Shown here one piece after another: positions 43,321-53,685 of a DNA stretch of 64,000 bases (position 1 is its first letter; every line of letters starts with the position of its first letter). The position numbers were made by a program, and so were the translations under genes. The DNA is from Trichomonas vaginalis G3 (taxonomy: Eukaryota; Parabasalia; Trichomonadida; Trichomonadidae). The stretch spans positions 28,426,082 to 28,490,081 of the forward strand of contig NC_067207.1 of the NCBI RefSeq assembly GCF_026262505.1. Direction: 5' to 3'. The notes beneath the pieces were generated by a model. The model had not been told where the DNA came from, did not search any database, and was given only the letters and a program-made list of their open reading frames with translations.

Positions 43321-43610
43321 GAGCGACAACATTAAGGTGCATGGCACCGAGGGCAAGCCCATATAAAACCTTCTGTACAAACTGAGCCACCAAAAGAACA
43401 AGAAAGAAAAGAAGCCAGATGTACTTTCAATAACGAACCAAGAGCTTATTGCAAAGTTCGTGAATTTCATTGAAAAGCAAACCGAGTCAAAGAACCTGAC
43501 CCACCAGTGAAAGAAGTCGAGACAAAAAGAGAATGTACAGTTCATTGAAAATGTCAAGAACAACTTCCACCACGAATACCAAGAAGAAGAGTGAGAATAA
43601 TGAAGTAAAT
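43321..43610 (+). pseudogene. Degraded Pro/Lys/Arg-rich element gene
   Basis: From about 43370 one frame encodes a Pro/Lys/Glu-rich then Arg-rich sequence (QTEPPKEQERKEARC, PPRIPRRRVRIMK) interrupted by two TGA codons, each following a Val/Phe-His pair. No start is seen, because the gap lies just upstream. Possibly the end of a basic core protein. Confidence 0.35.
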
Positions 43611-43635
43611 AGATATTTTTATCTGAAGTAAATAC

Positions 43636-45108
43636 ATGCAGAACGAACAGTTAAACGAATTTACTCCAGCAGAGCATATTCATAGATTCGCTCATATTTC
43701 GATATCATAGACAATGCAGTTCAAATTGGTGACACTAATAGAAAATATTCTGACGCAAAGATTCCATCACAACCTGGAACTGCTAAAGATAACACATGGG
43801 TAACATTCAATCTCTCACCTCCTGGTGAAAATATGTTGGACCTTTACAATACATTCATTACGTATAAAATGGAAGGTCAATTTATTGTAGATAAAGAAAT
43901 TGGTTCAGGTTCCAATAAAACAAACCCACCAGGATTTTGGATTGGTTTCGATGACGCTTTCTATGCAGTTGCTGGATATCAAATCCTTGCAAATGGTCGT
44001 ATCGTATATTCTCAAGACAACGCAAGAGAAGAAGCATATATAACTTCAAACTCACAAACTACGAACAAATAAAGAAAGTCGATGTTTTTTCAAAGACTCG
44101 ACATAAAGATGTATGGAGTCATTCGGGAACATGCAGAACAGGACAAATTGTTGGTGGTCCAATTACAGCAGGAAAATCATTTGATTTTAAGCTTCGTTTA
44201 AGAATTCCTGTTAGAAGATTCCTTCCATTAGAACCTATTCGATTTATTCCAGCTTTTGCAGGAAACATTCAGCTTAAAGTAAAGTTCAGTAGCGACGCCT
44301 TACAATGCACATCTATATCTGTAAATGATATCATTTTTCAATCCAACTCTTAAAGTTGCATTTGCTTCAGGTTCAAATCCACCGACAAATAAATTTGTTC
44401 CATGGAATGAACCATTCACTATGATAACGAGTGCAACTGAAGCTAGTGGAACAGTTACTATTACAACTGTAACCCAGCAACTATTTCGAACAAAGATGGA
44501 TTTTAATGAATGTTTTATTCATCCAAAGTCATTCTCTTTAGACCCTAACATTTATACAGAACTTGTAGAACATTATACAACGAGGCTTTATGTTTTCCTG
44601 TTAAAGTTATGGATTGGATTCCTATGGATGGTTCATTCTCAAGAATACAGATAGTTCAAGTGCAACATTTACAGCAGCTTATACGCCTATTAATGTTAAA
44701 AGTATTTGGGCACTATTTAGAAAGAAAGACAACTATTATGTTAATTTTGAGAACCCTAAGTTTAAATATCTTCAGCTTTCCATGGGAGCTTATGGAAATA
44801 TGCCTGCAGAACCTGAAAAATCATATGGACCTGTATTTTATGAAATGGTTGCGAACGCTTGCAATACAAACAATGATATGATTGGATTTAATGAAGATGT
44901 TATGAGGTCATTGGTGGATGATGGTAGTGTGGAACATAAATGGGATAGCTATGACAACACACATTTCTTATGTGGTTTTCCAACAGAAGTGGACTTTTGC
45001 TTCCAGCAAGGTCAAACATCTACTGCTCCAATAACATACAAATTGTCTGTTAAAGGACCTATTGAACTAGCAACAGAAAATGTACCAAGCCACTTATTGG
45101 ATTTATGA
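43636..45108 (+). pseudogene. Major capsid protein-like gene 1 (double jelly roll), broken
   Basis: ATG 43636 with leader ATATTTTTATCTGAAG. Five frames in series cover about 490 residues, with breaks near 43700, 44050, 44340 and 44610. Visible features: QILANGRIVYSQDN, RIPVRRFLPLEPIRFIPAF and IQLKVKFSS, which suit the F-strand/loop pattern of Polinton capsid proteins, and a second half with LQLSMGAYGNMP, NEDVMRSL and FLCGFPTEVDF. The second half aligns in layout with the gene at 46620-48228. Capsid assignment is by this pattern and size, not by search. The breaks could be decay or sequence errors. Confidence 0.6.
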
Positions 45109-45203
45109 GGGATTGTTGCTTTGCAATACAAGTAAGACAGTCAGGCATACCAATAATAAGACTTGACGACTATAACTTAGCAGCGGACGACAGTGAGGAA
45201 TAA
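45105..45203 (+). CDS. Small ORF overlapping capsid stop (32 aa)
   Basis: ATG 45105 overlaps the TGA of the capsid-like gene (ATGA) and runs to TAA at 45203. It encodes a Cys-containing start and an acidic end (AADDSEE). It could be a tiny gene or a displaced capsid tail; weak evidence. Confidence 0.25.
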   Translation: MRDCCFAIQVRQSGIPIIRLDDYNLAADDSEE

Positions 45204-45233
45204 AGGATGAACGTTTATTTTTAAAGCTTATAA

Positions 45234-45692
45234 ATGAGTTCTTCATCAAGCTCTCGTGAACCTTCACCATCTGTGAAACAAACTTTACCAAACGATTATG
45301 GAGCACCTATTGAATATTTCTTACGAGCTGCACAATGGCAAAGAGCAGTCTCACCAAGGTTAGGTGTTCCACCAGCTCCTGTCAAAAATAGCATTTGGTC
45401 AAGTCCTTATATAAGATATGGTCTCCCACTAGGTTTGCTAGCTACAGCAGGAGCAGTAATGATGTTGAAAAGAAACAAAGCAAATGTTATAAATAATACT
45501 GAAGTAGCTGAATTTGAACAAACTCCGACACCATCGCCAAAACCAACGCCTTCACAAGCAAAACCTTCAATGACTCCTGAACCTATGGAAGTACAAACTC
45601 CTGTTCAAAAGTCAACTCCTAAACCGACTCCAACATTTAAACCAGAACCTACTCCTCAAATAAATCGTAAAACTCCTGCGTTTCCTTACTGA
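45234..45692 (+). CDS. Single-pass membrane protein with Pro-rich tail (152 aa)
   Basis: ATG 45234, leader GTTTATTTTTAAAGCTTATA. Ser-rich start, then a membrane segment YGLPLGLLATAGAVMML (about residues 63-79) followed by K-R-N-K, then a long P-T-P-S-P-K-P-T tail ending AFPY. It may be a membrane-linked or internal virion protein. The family is not recognised. Confidence 0.6.
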   Translation: MSSSSSSREPSPSVKQTLPNDYGAPIEYFLRAAQWQRAVSPRLGVPPAPVKNSIWSSPYIRYGLPLGLLATAGAVMMLKRNKANVINNTEVAEFEQTPTPSPKPTPSQAKPSMTPEPMEVQTPVQKSTPKPTPTFKPEPTPQINRKTPAFPY

Positions 45693-45740
45693 AAAAATAA
45701 CGTTATTTTTATTTAATATTAAAATTTTTATTTGATTGAA

Positions 45741-45977
45741 ATGACAAATAAAGTCACTGAAGCAATGAAACAAAAGTTTTTGGTAGAATACATTAAATCA
45801 GGAACTATTCCAGAAGGTTTTTACGTTCATACTATGAAGGATGGTAGAGTTCAGTTTAGAAAGATAAAGCAACCATTAGATAGAGAAGGTATATTAAGGA
45901 AGATTAAACTTCATGAGGACAACATTGCTGAACTTAAGAAGAAGTTAGAAGAGTTGGAGAAAGGAAGAGAGTTATAA
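45741..45977 (+). CDS. Small coiled-coil element protein (78 aa)
   Basis: ATG 45741; an upstream TTG at 45732 is unlikely. N-terminal E-Y-I-K-S-G-T-I-P-E-G-F-Y-V then G-R-V-Q-F-R-K-I-K, and a C-terminal coiled coil (IAELKKKLEELEKGREL). The front resembles the larger protein at 1029-1612, so the two virus-like blocks share this gene. Leader: ATTTTTATTTGATTGAA. Confidence 0.6.
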   Translation: MTNKVTEAMKQKFLVEYIKSGTIPEGFYVHTMKDGRVQFRKIKQPLDREGILRKIKLHEDNIAELKKKLEELEKGREL

Positions 45978-46009
45978 AGTAATGAATTCAACAGACCCAA
46001 AGGGTCAGA

Positions 46010-46100
46010 GCCGCTTTGCGGCTAGGGTGAAAAAAGAGGTGAAAAAAGAGGTGAGATTTCACCACTTCACCTAAATTTATTTTTTCACCTCTGACAACGT
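46010..46100. repeat. GGTGA hairpin region
   Basis: AGAGGTGAAAAAAGAGGTGA then GATTTCACCACTTCACCTAAATTTATTTTTTCACCTC. It closely matches the hairpins at 7590-7960 and 8220-8285 of the first element. Preceded by an AGCCGC-TTTGCGGCT hairpin. Confidence 0.75.
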
Positions 46101-46185
46101 TTATTTTTAAGTTTATTTTATTATTTAGCGAGAACGTTTATTTTTAAGTTTATTTTTTATTTTATTTTTATTTTATTTGGATGTA

Positions 46186-46470
46186 ATGACAGAACAAAAG
46201 CAACTCATACAAATCAAAACATATAACAAACATACATTTAAACATTTATTCTTCCTTCCTGAGCATAACATGTTCTTTCAAATACATCCGAGACCAGTTG
46301 ACTTTTCATTGACTGTTTATAAAGATAGAAATAGTTATATCATTAAACCATACGATGACGAAGGTAAGTTATGTAAATTGTACGTTAAGAAGTTAGAGAA
46401 AGTTTATGGCTTCAAGTATGACTACAATAGGGTTAACACTGATGATGAAGATATTGAGGAAAATTTATGA
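46186..46470 (+). CDS. Small element protein (94 aa)
   Basis: ATG 46186 (in frame after a TTG at 46177 that I reject), leader TTTATTTTTATTTTATTTGG. Mixed strands with aromatic residues, FFLPEHNMFFQIHP and VYGFKYDYNRV, and an acidic end DDEDIEENL. No known motif. Confidence 0.5.
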   Translation: MTEQKQLIQIKTYNKHTFKHLFFLPEHNMFFQIHPRPVDFSLTVYKDRNSYIIKPYDDEGKLCKLYVKKLEKVYGFKYDYNRVNTDDEDIEENL

Positions 46471-46619
46471 GAACATTAGTGAAGTCGTTAGTGAGAACGA
46501 TAGTGAGAACGTTTATTTTTACATTAGTGAGTTCGTTAGTGAAGTGGTTGGCGGCTTTGTAAATATTTAAGGTTAAGTTAGTGTTGTCGTTTGTGTTGTA
46601 AAATATACGTTAACGGTTT
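46471..46619. other. Short intergenic region with TTAGTGA repeats
   Basis: TTAGTGA(A/G) occurs about six times with GAACG/GTTCG spacers and one TTTATTTTTA motif; possibly the control region of the following capsid-like gene. Confidence 0.4.
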
Positions 46620-48228
46620 TGTAAAGTGTCAAATTCACAAGTATTGGGTAAAGTGGAACGCAGTGTCACCATACCCAAGACTTGTATACTAACTATAGAG
46701 AACTTGAAAGTTCATGCTATGACTCCGATGCTCCATATTTTGATGATAAACAAACTCATTTAAGAATTACAAATCCGGCTCATGATGTGAACCAATTAGG
46801 TGACACATATATTAAACGCAAAGTTAAAGCAACTCTAGTTTCAAATAAAGCTTTCACATGTGATGCCGCTTTTAAATGCATGCGTTTATTCGTTGGTTTA
46901 CAAATCATCAAATCAAAGCTTTAAACAATTAGAAGTAGAAACCGAAAGAGGTGATGCCGGTTATCTTCAGATGGATTGCGCCCGTGAATCTTTCGCATTT
47001 GCAACATATAAACCAAAATCAGAAAGGAAAGTTAAAAAGTTTGTTCATTCGTTATATAATAATGTTCAAAAATATGATAACTCAGTATGTGGTAAATATA
47101 TTGACCCTTCAGAAGTTTTCAAGAGAGCAAATGAAGAAGTTGATGTCACTTTTGATATGATTATTCCGGTAAATGATTTGTTAGCATTTCAGGCGTTCGA
47201 TGATTATCCTAAATCATTTGGTGATATCATTCTTAAATATTATGTTTTCAGGGATACTTTAGTATTTTGTCAGGTTGACCCGTTAAGAGTTGCTGATTTA
47301 CAAAATTACGTTTATGAAAAGATAACTGATGAAAATTATGAAAAGATTATGAATCATGTTTATAAATATGATCGCAAATTCCAACAAATCGGACTTCCTG
47401 CCAAATTAATTACAAGCTTAGCCGCTACATCTGCTGACGCAACAGTTGATGACGTTATTATTTCATGCACAAAGATGGAAGTTTTAGAGGATAAATGCAT
47501 TACACCAGGATACGGTTTAATTGAAGAATCAGTTAAAGCAATACCACGTTTATTCAGTAAGGAAGATCCATTCATGATTCCAGCTCAACATATTGACGTT
47601 CGTTCACTAAATGGAGGTTGCATCACTCCTGAAGGTATTAGCTCAGATTTCTCATACGCTCTTCATAATGTTACAGATGTTGTGTTAGCATTTCCGAAGA
47701 ATGCAATGCAAAGAACAGTTTTAGAAAATCCAATGCTTCGAGGTCTTCAGGTCACTATAGATTCCAGAAACTTCCCCGATCAAGCGATGACCACAGTGGG
47801 CGACATATTCTTTAACACGTATGCTTCAAGCTTCTGATTTAGATGGAGTGAATGAATGCACAGAAGAATACGAGGACTCATTAACTAGACCACTGAATGC
47901 AGATGATGGCACGCCATTAGCTAGAACATGGAAAGACCAAACTTCATTCTTATGCACTATTCCAGTTCAACGTGATGGAGCGGGTATATTCTTTGATGGA
48001 TTAGAAACTTTCAACTCACAAGTTACAGTACAAGTGAATGCTTATCCAATCATTCAGGGTGAAAATGACACTTACTGTTCAAAGGTGACAAATCCTCCTC
48101 AGGTTTGGTTTACTAGGACTACATATTGGACATGGACACCGGATGAAGGTTTGAAATATCATCCAACAGGTACACCACCACAGTATAGAAGTTCATATGA
48201 TGAAATATTGATGAATAGAAATGTTTAA
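46620..48228 (+). pseudogene. Major capsid protein-like gene 2 (double jelly roll), broken
   Basis: Frames 46682-46924, 46860-47837 and 47821-48228 form one product of about 520 residues. The front (a W-N-A-V-S-P-Y-P-R segment near 46650) is in another frame, and no ATG is certain. Breaks lie near 46680, 46905 and 47820. The second half matches gene 1 in layout: LRGLQVTIDSRNFPDQ, EYEDSLTRPL, TSFLCTIPVQRDG, then F-D-G-L-E-T-F and VTVQVNAYPI. That pattern suits Polinton major capsid proteins. Two such genes within 5 kb suggest two capsid types or a duplicated gene. The identity is inferred. Confidence 0.6.
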
Positions 48229-48252
48229 AATTATAAATTTATTTTTGATTAA

Positions 48253-48360
48253 ATGGATTTAAATTCATACACTCCTTATGAAGAATTAGCAGGAGTATAT
48301 AATACATACATAGATGATATGATTAATGAAGCATTGAGTGATAAGAAATGCTCTATCTAA
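48253..48360 (+). CDS. Short element ORF (35 aa), possibly start of a broken gene
   Basis: ATG 48253 follows TTTATTTTTGATTAA, the usual element leader, so a gene begins here. The frame ends after 35 residues. Between 48361 and 48854 several short frames with Asn/Ile/Lys-rich content may be its broken continuation, leading to the frame at 48855. Confidence 0.4.
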   Translation: MDLNSYTPYEELAGVYNTYIDDMINEALSDKKCSI

Positions 48361-48854
48361 GGAAAAATTAATGAAAATTCCATATTCTGAATGTTACTTA
48401 AATTCAATCACTGCAGCAATTGGTAAACAGAATAAAGTAAAACATTAACGATATTAAAACAAATTATCATTATTGCTAACACTTCCCCTATTCACACGTG
48501 TTAATTTATATCAACCGTTCAGGTTCACCTTCAGATGATACATTTGAATCTTTAAAAGCATTTAATCAAATTCCAATTATTTATTTATCACAAGAAGAAG
48601 CAGAAGATTATTTAAAAAACTTTTTAATGTATAAAGAATTATATAATACAATCAGAAGCAAGGATTAGAGGATAAAATTATTGATAAACAACGGGATGAA
48701 TTATTTGAAACACTTTCTATTTCAAATTTTGATAGAGAATTTTTGCATTCACTCATTTTTCTAGATGATGCAGTGAAATCAAAACTAATAACAATGAGAA
48801 ATCATATTTAATCAGTTATTAACTCAATGTCGACACATTCAGTGTTCATTCTTT
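48361..48854 (+). pseudogene. Broken frames, probable remnant of the gene starting at 48253
   Basis: Coding-like composition with frequent stops (for example a frame with PIIYLSQEEAEDYLKNF near 48570-48615). No product can be read through. Confidence 0.3.
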
Positions 48855-49073
48855 ATGGCTGTTCAATATTTCAAAGCATTAAGCACAAACATTAAATCAA
48901 ATCTATCAACCCTTTTCATTTTCAGTGGGTTTAGTCGTCAACAGTTGAACGTTATGCTTTATCAAGTGAATTTACCAATGAGCATTAATGAACTTTACAC
49001 ACAATATCAGCAATTAGGTGAACATGGAAAAATAATAGTTGATTTAAATAAAGGAAGTGTTAAATTTGATTAA
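48855..49073 (+). CDS. Small element ORF (72 aa), possibly C-terminal fragment
   Basis: ATG 48855 to TAA at 49073: helical, ending KIIVDLNKGSVKFD. It has no TTTTTA leader of its own, so it is more likely the end of the gene that starts at 48253 than a separate one. Not recognised. Confidence 0.35.
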   Translation: MAVQYFKALSTNIKSNLSTLFIFSGFSRQQLNVMLYQVNLPMSINELYTQYQQLGEHGKIIVDLNKGSVKFD

Positions 49074-49113
49074 CTTTTTATAATTAATTTTTATTTTTTA
49101 TTTATAATTAAAC

Positions 49114-49791
49114 ATGACAGAAATAGCAAATCTTCTACAGGTTCCATTAAAACAAGGAACAAACAAAAAGGGTGCATATAATAGAACTATGAAAGTTCCT
49201 GATGGAATGAAAGAATTAGTTCATATTGTTGCTGGTCTTCAAAAAGATGTTAAACAAATGAGAAACGTTTTAACATTACCAGAAGCTCAAGCATATGCCA
49301 AACGTCAAGGTCCAAATTGGGAAGCACACGAAGCAGACATTACAGGTCCAAATGGAAAACTTTTTGAACTTGATGAAATAAATAACCTTATTAAATTTCC
49401 GCTGAAAATTAAATTTTGTACTCCTCATCTTCGTTCATTGTTGGGGATATTAAATTTTGAAAAAGATGTTGGGGATGTTTTGTATTCTGACACTGGTTCC
49501 AATTTCATTTTAGTCAAATGTGATAAAGTTAATACCCCAATGAGATTTTCACATCAAACATTAGACCCTAACTCTTACCCATCAATACAAAACATTTTAT
49601 CCATCAACTTAAACACATTTTCTTTATCATATCCGTTTCAATTATCCGGGAATTCATTTATTCTTCATTCAAAAGATTTATCAAATATTAAATTTAGAAT
49701 AACTGACCTATTTGATTGTGATTTAGAATTTATGAATGAAATATTATGGCAATTTCAAATAGAGAAAATAGCTGATGAGATAACGGATTAA
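49114..49791 (+). CDS. Strand-rich element protein (225 aa), virion candidate
   Basis: ATG 49114 with leader TTTATTTTTTATTTATAATT. Residues 25-60 are helical ([19 protein letters not shown]). Residues 80-225 alternate short hydrophobic strands ([32 protein letters not shown]-type, [12 protein letters not shown]). Size and fold pattern would suit a jelly-roll minor capsid protein, but no motif proves it. It lies between the capsid-like and fibre genes. Confidence 0.45.
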   Translation: MTEIANLLQVPLKQGTNKKGAYNRTMKVPDGMKELVHIVAGLQKDVKQMRNVLTLPEAQAYAKRQGPNWEAHEADITGPNGKLFELDEINNLIKFPLKIKFCTPHLRSLLGILNFEKDVGDVLYSDTGSNFILVKCDKVNTPMRFSHQTLDPNSYPSIQNILSINLNTFSLSYPFQLSGNSFILHSKDLSNIKFRITDLFDCDLEFMNEILWQFQIEKIADEITD

Positions 49792-49815
49792 ATATTTATT
49801 TTTAAATCGTAATAA

Positions 49816-50862
49816 ATGATTAAACAACAGCAACTTAAGGCGCAAAACGCCCAGGTCCTTCAGACCATTACATACGCCATATATGCATATAATTCAAAGA
49901 CGGCAGAACAAACGCAAAGGTTGAAATATGGAGATTTGGAGATAGTATTGAAAAATGACCATTTCGAATTCGTTTGCAAAGGTGGTGCAGTGATATCAAA
50001 TATAAAAGAAATTTTATTTATGAATTCTAAAATTAAAGGTATAACGGATGATATAACATCAATTCCACCAGAAGAACAGAGATATTATGCATTAAATGCA
50101 TTTCCTAAAGTTTTGAAGATTGGAAGATTTAATTTAAATGAGGAATTCATAGAAGGTTTCCTAAACGACATAATGAAGAAGGTGGATAAGGAATATGTGG
50201 ATAGTGAATTAAATAAGAAAGCAAATTTGGTTTATGTTGATGAAAAAGATAATGAAATTAAAGAAAAGGTTGAATGGTATCATGAATGGACATTGGAGAC
50301 TTTTAAAGTTAAAGCTGATACAGAATGGGTTTCAGGATGTTTAGACCTTAAAGCAGATAAAACATATGTTGATGAAAATTATGCAAAGAAGTCGGAAGTA
50401 AATGATGTGATTACAAGCATGAAAAATGAAATACTTCAAACATTATATCCTGTTGGTTCTATTTATACGTCAATGAACTCAACAAATCCCGCAACAGTTT
50501 TAGGTTTTGGTACGTGGAAGCAGATTGTAGATAAATTCTTATACTGTGCTAGATATTCAAAGCAAACAGGAGGTTCGAAGAAAATTAAAGAAGCAAACTT
50601 ACCCCCACACACTCATACAGGAACTACAAACTTTTCTGGCGACCATAGCCACTCATTAAGAGACCACCCATTATACAACTCAGAGTATGAAGCTGGCAAT
50701 GACGTTTTATCTCCATCTTATAACAATGCAGCAAAAAAGACTTTTCGACAAACTGAACCGGGGGGAAATCATGTCCATACTTTCACAACAAATCCAACAG
50801 GCTTGGGTAAAGATTATATGCCACCATTTGTGACTATATTCGCATGGTACCGCATTCATTGA
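49816..50862 (+). CDS. Phage tail-fibre-like protein, short form (348 aa)
   Basis: ATG 49816, leader AATATTTATTTTTAAATCG. Related to the 600-residue fibre at 3180-4982 at both ends: an N-terminal Q-x-x-L-Q-T-I region followed by G-D-L-x-I-V-L, a short shaft with K-A-D-K-T-Y-V-D repeats, and a C-terminal tip with YPVGSIYTSMNSTNPA, GFGTWKQIVDKFLYCA, TGGSKKIKEANLPPHTH and YMPPFVTIFAWYRI. The shaft is much shorter, without GHTHT tandem repeats. Likely a trimeric receptor-binding or attachment protein of the element's particle (inference from phage collar/tip similarity). Confidence 0.75.
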   Translation: MIKQQQLKAQNAQVLQTITYAIYAYNSKTAEQTQRLKYGDLEIVLKNDHFEFVCKGGAVISNIKEILFMNSKIKGITDDITSIPPEEQRYYALNAFPKVLKIGRFNLNEEFIEGFLNDIMKKVDKEYVDSELNKKANLVYVDEKDNEIKEKVEWYHEWTLETFKVKADTEWVSGCLDLKADKTYVDENYAKKSEVNDVITSMKNEILQTLYPVGSIYTSMNSTNPATVLGFGTWKQIVDKFLYCARYSKQTGGSKKIKEANLPPHTHTGTTNFSGDHSHSLRDHPLYNSEYEAGNDVLSPSYNNAAKKTFRQTEPGGNHVHTFTTNPTGLGKDYMPPFVTIFAWYRIH

Positions 50863-51348
50863 ACGCGCTTGAGCCCAGACCTTTGGGTCAAGGCTTACCG
50901 AATGAACTAAATATATTTTATGTCTGTAATTAATTAGGTAATGAAGTAATGGATGAACTGCAGAAATAAATGTTTACGTTAATGTTTACGTTAATGGTTT
51001 CAGGTTATTCAATAATTAATTATTTTTGAAGAACTGAGGGTGTCACTATGTCACCATGTGTCACCAGGTTAATTAACTTCTCTGAAAAAATGAGACAACA
51101 TGACATTTCGACAACAGTCCTGGAAATAAATGTTTACGTTAATGTTTACGTTAATGGTTTCAGGTTATTCAATAATTAATTATTTTTGAAGAACTGAGGG
51201 TGTCACTATGTCACCATGTGTCACCAGGTTAATTAACTTCTCTGAAAAAATGAGACAACATGACATTTCGACAACAGTCCTGGAAATATGATGCAGTCCA
51301 AAAATAAAGTTAGTTTTAAAACTATTTTATTTTTTTATTCCTATATAA
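50863..51348. promoter_or_regulatory. Upstream region of PrimPol gene with direct repeats
   Basis: No gene. It holds two 160-bp direct repeats and then the leader TATTTTATTTTTTTATTCC before ATG 51349. A GCCCAGACC-TTTGGGTC stem lies near 50873-50892. Confidence 0.6.
50963..51286. repeat. Two 160-bp direct repeats left of the PrimPol gene
   Basis: Identical copies starting 50963 and 51123, each containing TGTTTACGTTAATGTTTACG, TTATTCAATAATTAATTATT and GTGTCACTATGTCACCATGT. The same block is inverted in the array at 53686-54215. Confidence 0.95.
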
Positions 51349-53661
51349 ATGACAGCAACAAACAACAACAGTAACTTTATCGTTTCTGATGAAAAAGTTA
51401 TTGATTCATTAGCTGAGGAATTAGTTGTGGCAGAAACTAAAACCCTCAACGAAAGAATTGGTGAAAACAAGATTGATTTACATAACTACCTCAAACATGA
51501 TGGAGGAAGAGGAAGGAAAACTGGTACAGCTTTATTAGCAAATAAAATATCAAATTTAACGATTATAGATGTTGATATCAATAAATCGTACAATGATGAA
51601 CTTAAAGAAACAGTTAGAAAAGATATTTTATCAAAACTTTCGGATAAAGATGTTATCGTTAAAACCGCTTCAGGAGGTCTTCACATTTATTGCAACACTA
51701 ATTTCTTCTATGCAGTTTCGAACAGAATGATTAAATGCTATTCCTGCAATGATTATGATGTTGATATCATGACTTCTATTGATGATTCAAAGCGTTCTTT
51801 AGTAGTTATGGCTGATTCAAGAGTTCGAAAGAATGCAACAGAACCAATCAATACATACTCATTCATTCGTGGAAGTTATGATTCAACATTAACTAGAACC
51901 GTAAACGATATATTAAATGATTTGAATATTAAGGTAAGAGTTGAACAGAAGAACGAAGAAATAAAGACTATCATGAATGAAAACAAAGATGTAAACATTG
52001 ACGATAAACTTGCCCAGAGCATAGTTGATGGCATCAGTGATTTTGAAGTACATAATGACGGTGGAAACATGAATTTAGAAAAAGAAGTTACATTATTTAC
52101 ACTGTTTCAAGCAATTAATTCGTTACCTAATCATTTGATTAATGAAGCATACGATAACGTTTATAACTTCTGCAGCTTAACTGAAAATGCAAAAAGTAAT
52201 TTTGAAAAAGCACGTAGTAGATATGCACATTTAATGACTTCTCCATTTGTTTTAGTGAAGATTCTAAAACTATATCAAAAGGAATATTATGATGAATACG
52301 TTTTACCTTTATTACGTAAGCCAAAAATAACATTTGATATCAAACTTGATGACTCGTTTTTGATAACAGATATTAGACGCAAGGCTGAAAATCATCAGTA
52401 TAAAAACAGTTCTGAAGTAATTGAGGATTTATCACGTGTAATCCGTTTTGTAGATTGTGGAAACAAATATTTCATTCAGAAAGATTACAACATACACGAT
52501 AAAATGAATCAAATATCATTCGTTCTTCAATCAAACATGAAAGAGTCACTTAAAATGATTAAATTATTTAAAGAAGAAGGTAAAACAATAACAGCATGGG
52601 ACGTACTACTAAATCAATTGTCTTCATTAACTGTTAAGGGTGTTTGCTTTAAATCTAATTCTCCAGATGTTTTTTCAACGTTTCAAGGTTATAAATACAA
52701 CGTTCTCGAAAAACCAGATTACTCAAAAATTGAGATGTTTATGAATTTCATTAAAGAAGCCATTTGTGATAATAACGATGAAGTGTATAAATACCTACTC
52801 GGCTGGATTGCATCAATGATTCAACATCCTGGAATCAAGAATGAAACAGCAATTATTTTGAAAGGACTTCAGGGAACAGGTAAAAACAGATTTACAGACA
52901 TTATTTCTGAACTTCTCGCTGGTTATTCATGTAAAAACATTACCGAAATAGGTGAGCTAACGGGTAATTTCAATTCAGTAGTTGAGAATAAAATGTTTCT
53001 TGTACTTAATGAACTCAAGAATGTAGGTGAAGACAGACTCGCAAACTTCAACGCTTTGAAATCAATTATTACGGATAATGAGATTAGAATTAATGAAAAG
53101 AATCAACCCAGAAGAACTGCTCAGAATGTTGCAAACTTCATTTTCGTAACTAATAACGTTTACCCTGTCAAAATTGAAGTTGGAGACAGAAGATACGTAG
53201 TTTTAAGAGTTAATGGTAAATTCAAGGGTCAATTTGATTACTTCAAGAATTTAATGGATTCATGCACAAAGGAATTTTATGATAATTTACTGACGTATTT
53301 TATGCAATATGACCTTTCATCATTTAATGTACGAATCATACCGATGACTGAAGCCAAACAAGATTTAATTGAATTATCAACAAATCCTTTAGATGTATGG
53401 ATAAATACACATTATGATGAATTGTGTGCAGGTATGACGTGTGAAAATGCTCTATTCTGCAAACCATCAGACATGAAAGACAAAAACTTTCAAATGAGCA
53501 TTAAGGATAAATGTGAAAGGAAACAAAGAAGAATAGATGGTAAACAAACATGGTGTTGTGTTTTGAAAGAAGAAATGAAAGGATTATATAAACAGGTTGA
53601 ACCAAACGATAATGAGGATTCATTTACTGACGATGAAATACCTGTAAATGAAGCTTTATAA
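51349..53661 (+). CDS. PrimPol-SF3 helicase replication protein (770 aa)
   Basis: Primase-polymerase and helicase in one chain. The N-terminal archaeo-eukaryotic primase domain has the metal motif LTIIDVDIN (about residue 72), SGGLHIYCN (motif II, about residue 107) and DVDIM (motif III, about residue 139). The C-terminal superfamily 3 helicase has GLQGTGKN (Walker A, about residue 506), MFLVLNEL (Walker B), NFIFVTNN (motif C) and GDRRYVVLRV with the arginine finger. This pairing is typical of virophages, Polinton-like viruses and giant-virus D5 proteins, whereas classical Polintons use protein-primed polymerase B. The intact frame is the longest in the block and lies between inverted repeat arrays that could be its origin. 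Confidence 0.85.
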   Translation: MTATNNNSNFIVSDEKVIDSLAEELVVAETKTLNERIGENKIDLHNYLKHDGGRGRKTGTALLANKISNLTIIDVDINKSYNDELKETVRKDILSKLSDKDVIVKTASGGLHIYCNTNFFYAVSNRMIKCYSCNDYDVDIMTSIDDSKRSLVVMADSRVRKNATEPINTYSFIRGSYDSTLTRTVNDILNDLNIKVRVEQKNEEIKTIMNENKDVNIDDKLAQSIVDGISDFEVHNDGGNMNLEKEVTLFTLFQAINSLPNHLINEAYDNVYNFCSLTENAKSNFEKARSRYAHLMTSPFVLVKILKLYQKEYYDEYVLPLLRKPKITFDIKLDDSFLITDIRRKAENHQYKNSSEVIEDLSRVIRFVDCGNKYFIQKDYNIHDKMNQISFVLQSNMKESLKMIKLFKEEGKTITAWDVLLNQLSSLTVKGVCFKSNSPDVFSTFQGYKYNVLEKPDYSKIEMFMNFIKEAICDNNDEVYKYLLGWIASMIQHPGIKNETAIILKGLQGTGKNRFTDIISELLAGYSCKNITEIGELTGNFNSVVENKMFLVLNELKNVGEDRLANFNALKSIITDNEIRINEKNQPRRTAQNVANFIFVTNNVYPVKIEVGDRRYVVLRVNGKFKGQFDYFKNLMDSCTKEFYDNLLTYFMQYDLSSFNVRIIPMTEAKQDLIELSTNPLDVWINTHYDELCAGMTCENALFCKPSDMKDKNFQMSIKDKCERKQRRIDGKQTWCCVLKEEMKGLYKQVEPNDNEDSFTDDEIPVNEAL

Positions 53662-53685
53662 TGTATGATTTGAATTTATTTTTGC

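Noticed and set aside
43370-43600. TGA read as a sense codon in the degraded element gene
   Set aside because: Only two cases in a broken frame. All intact genes here use TGA as stop or avoid it, so ordinary mutation or error is simpler.
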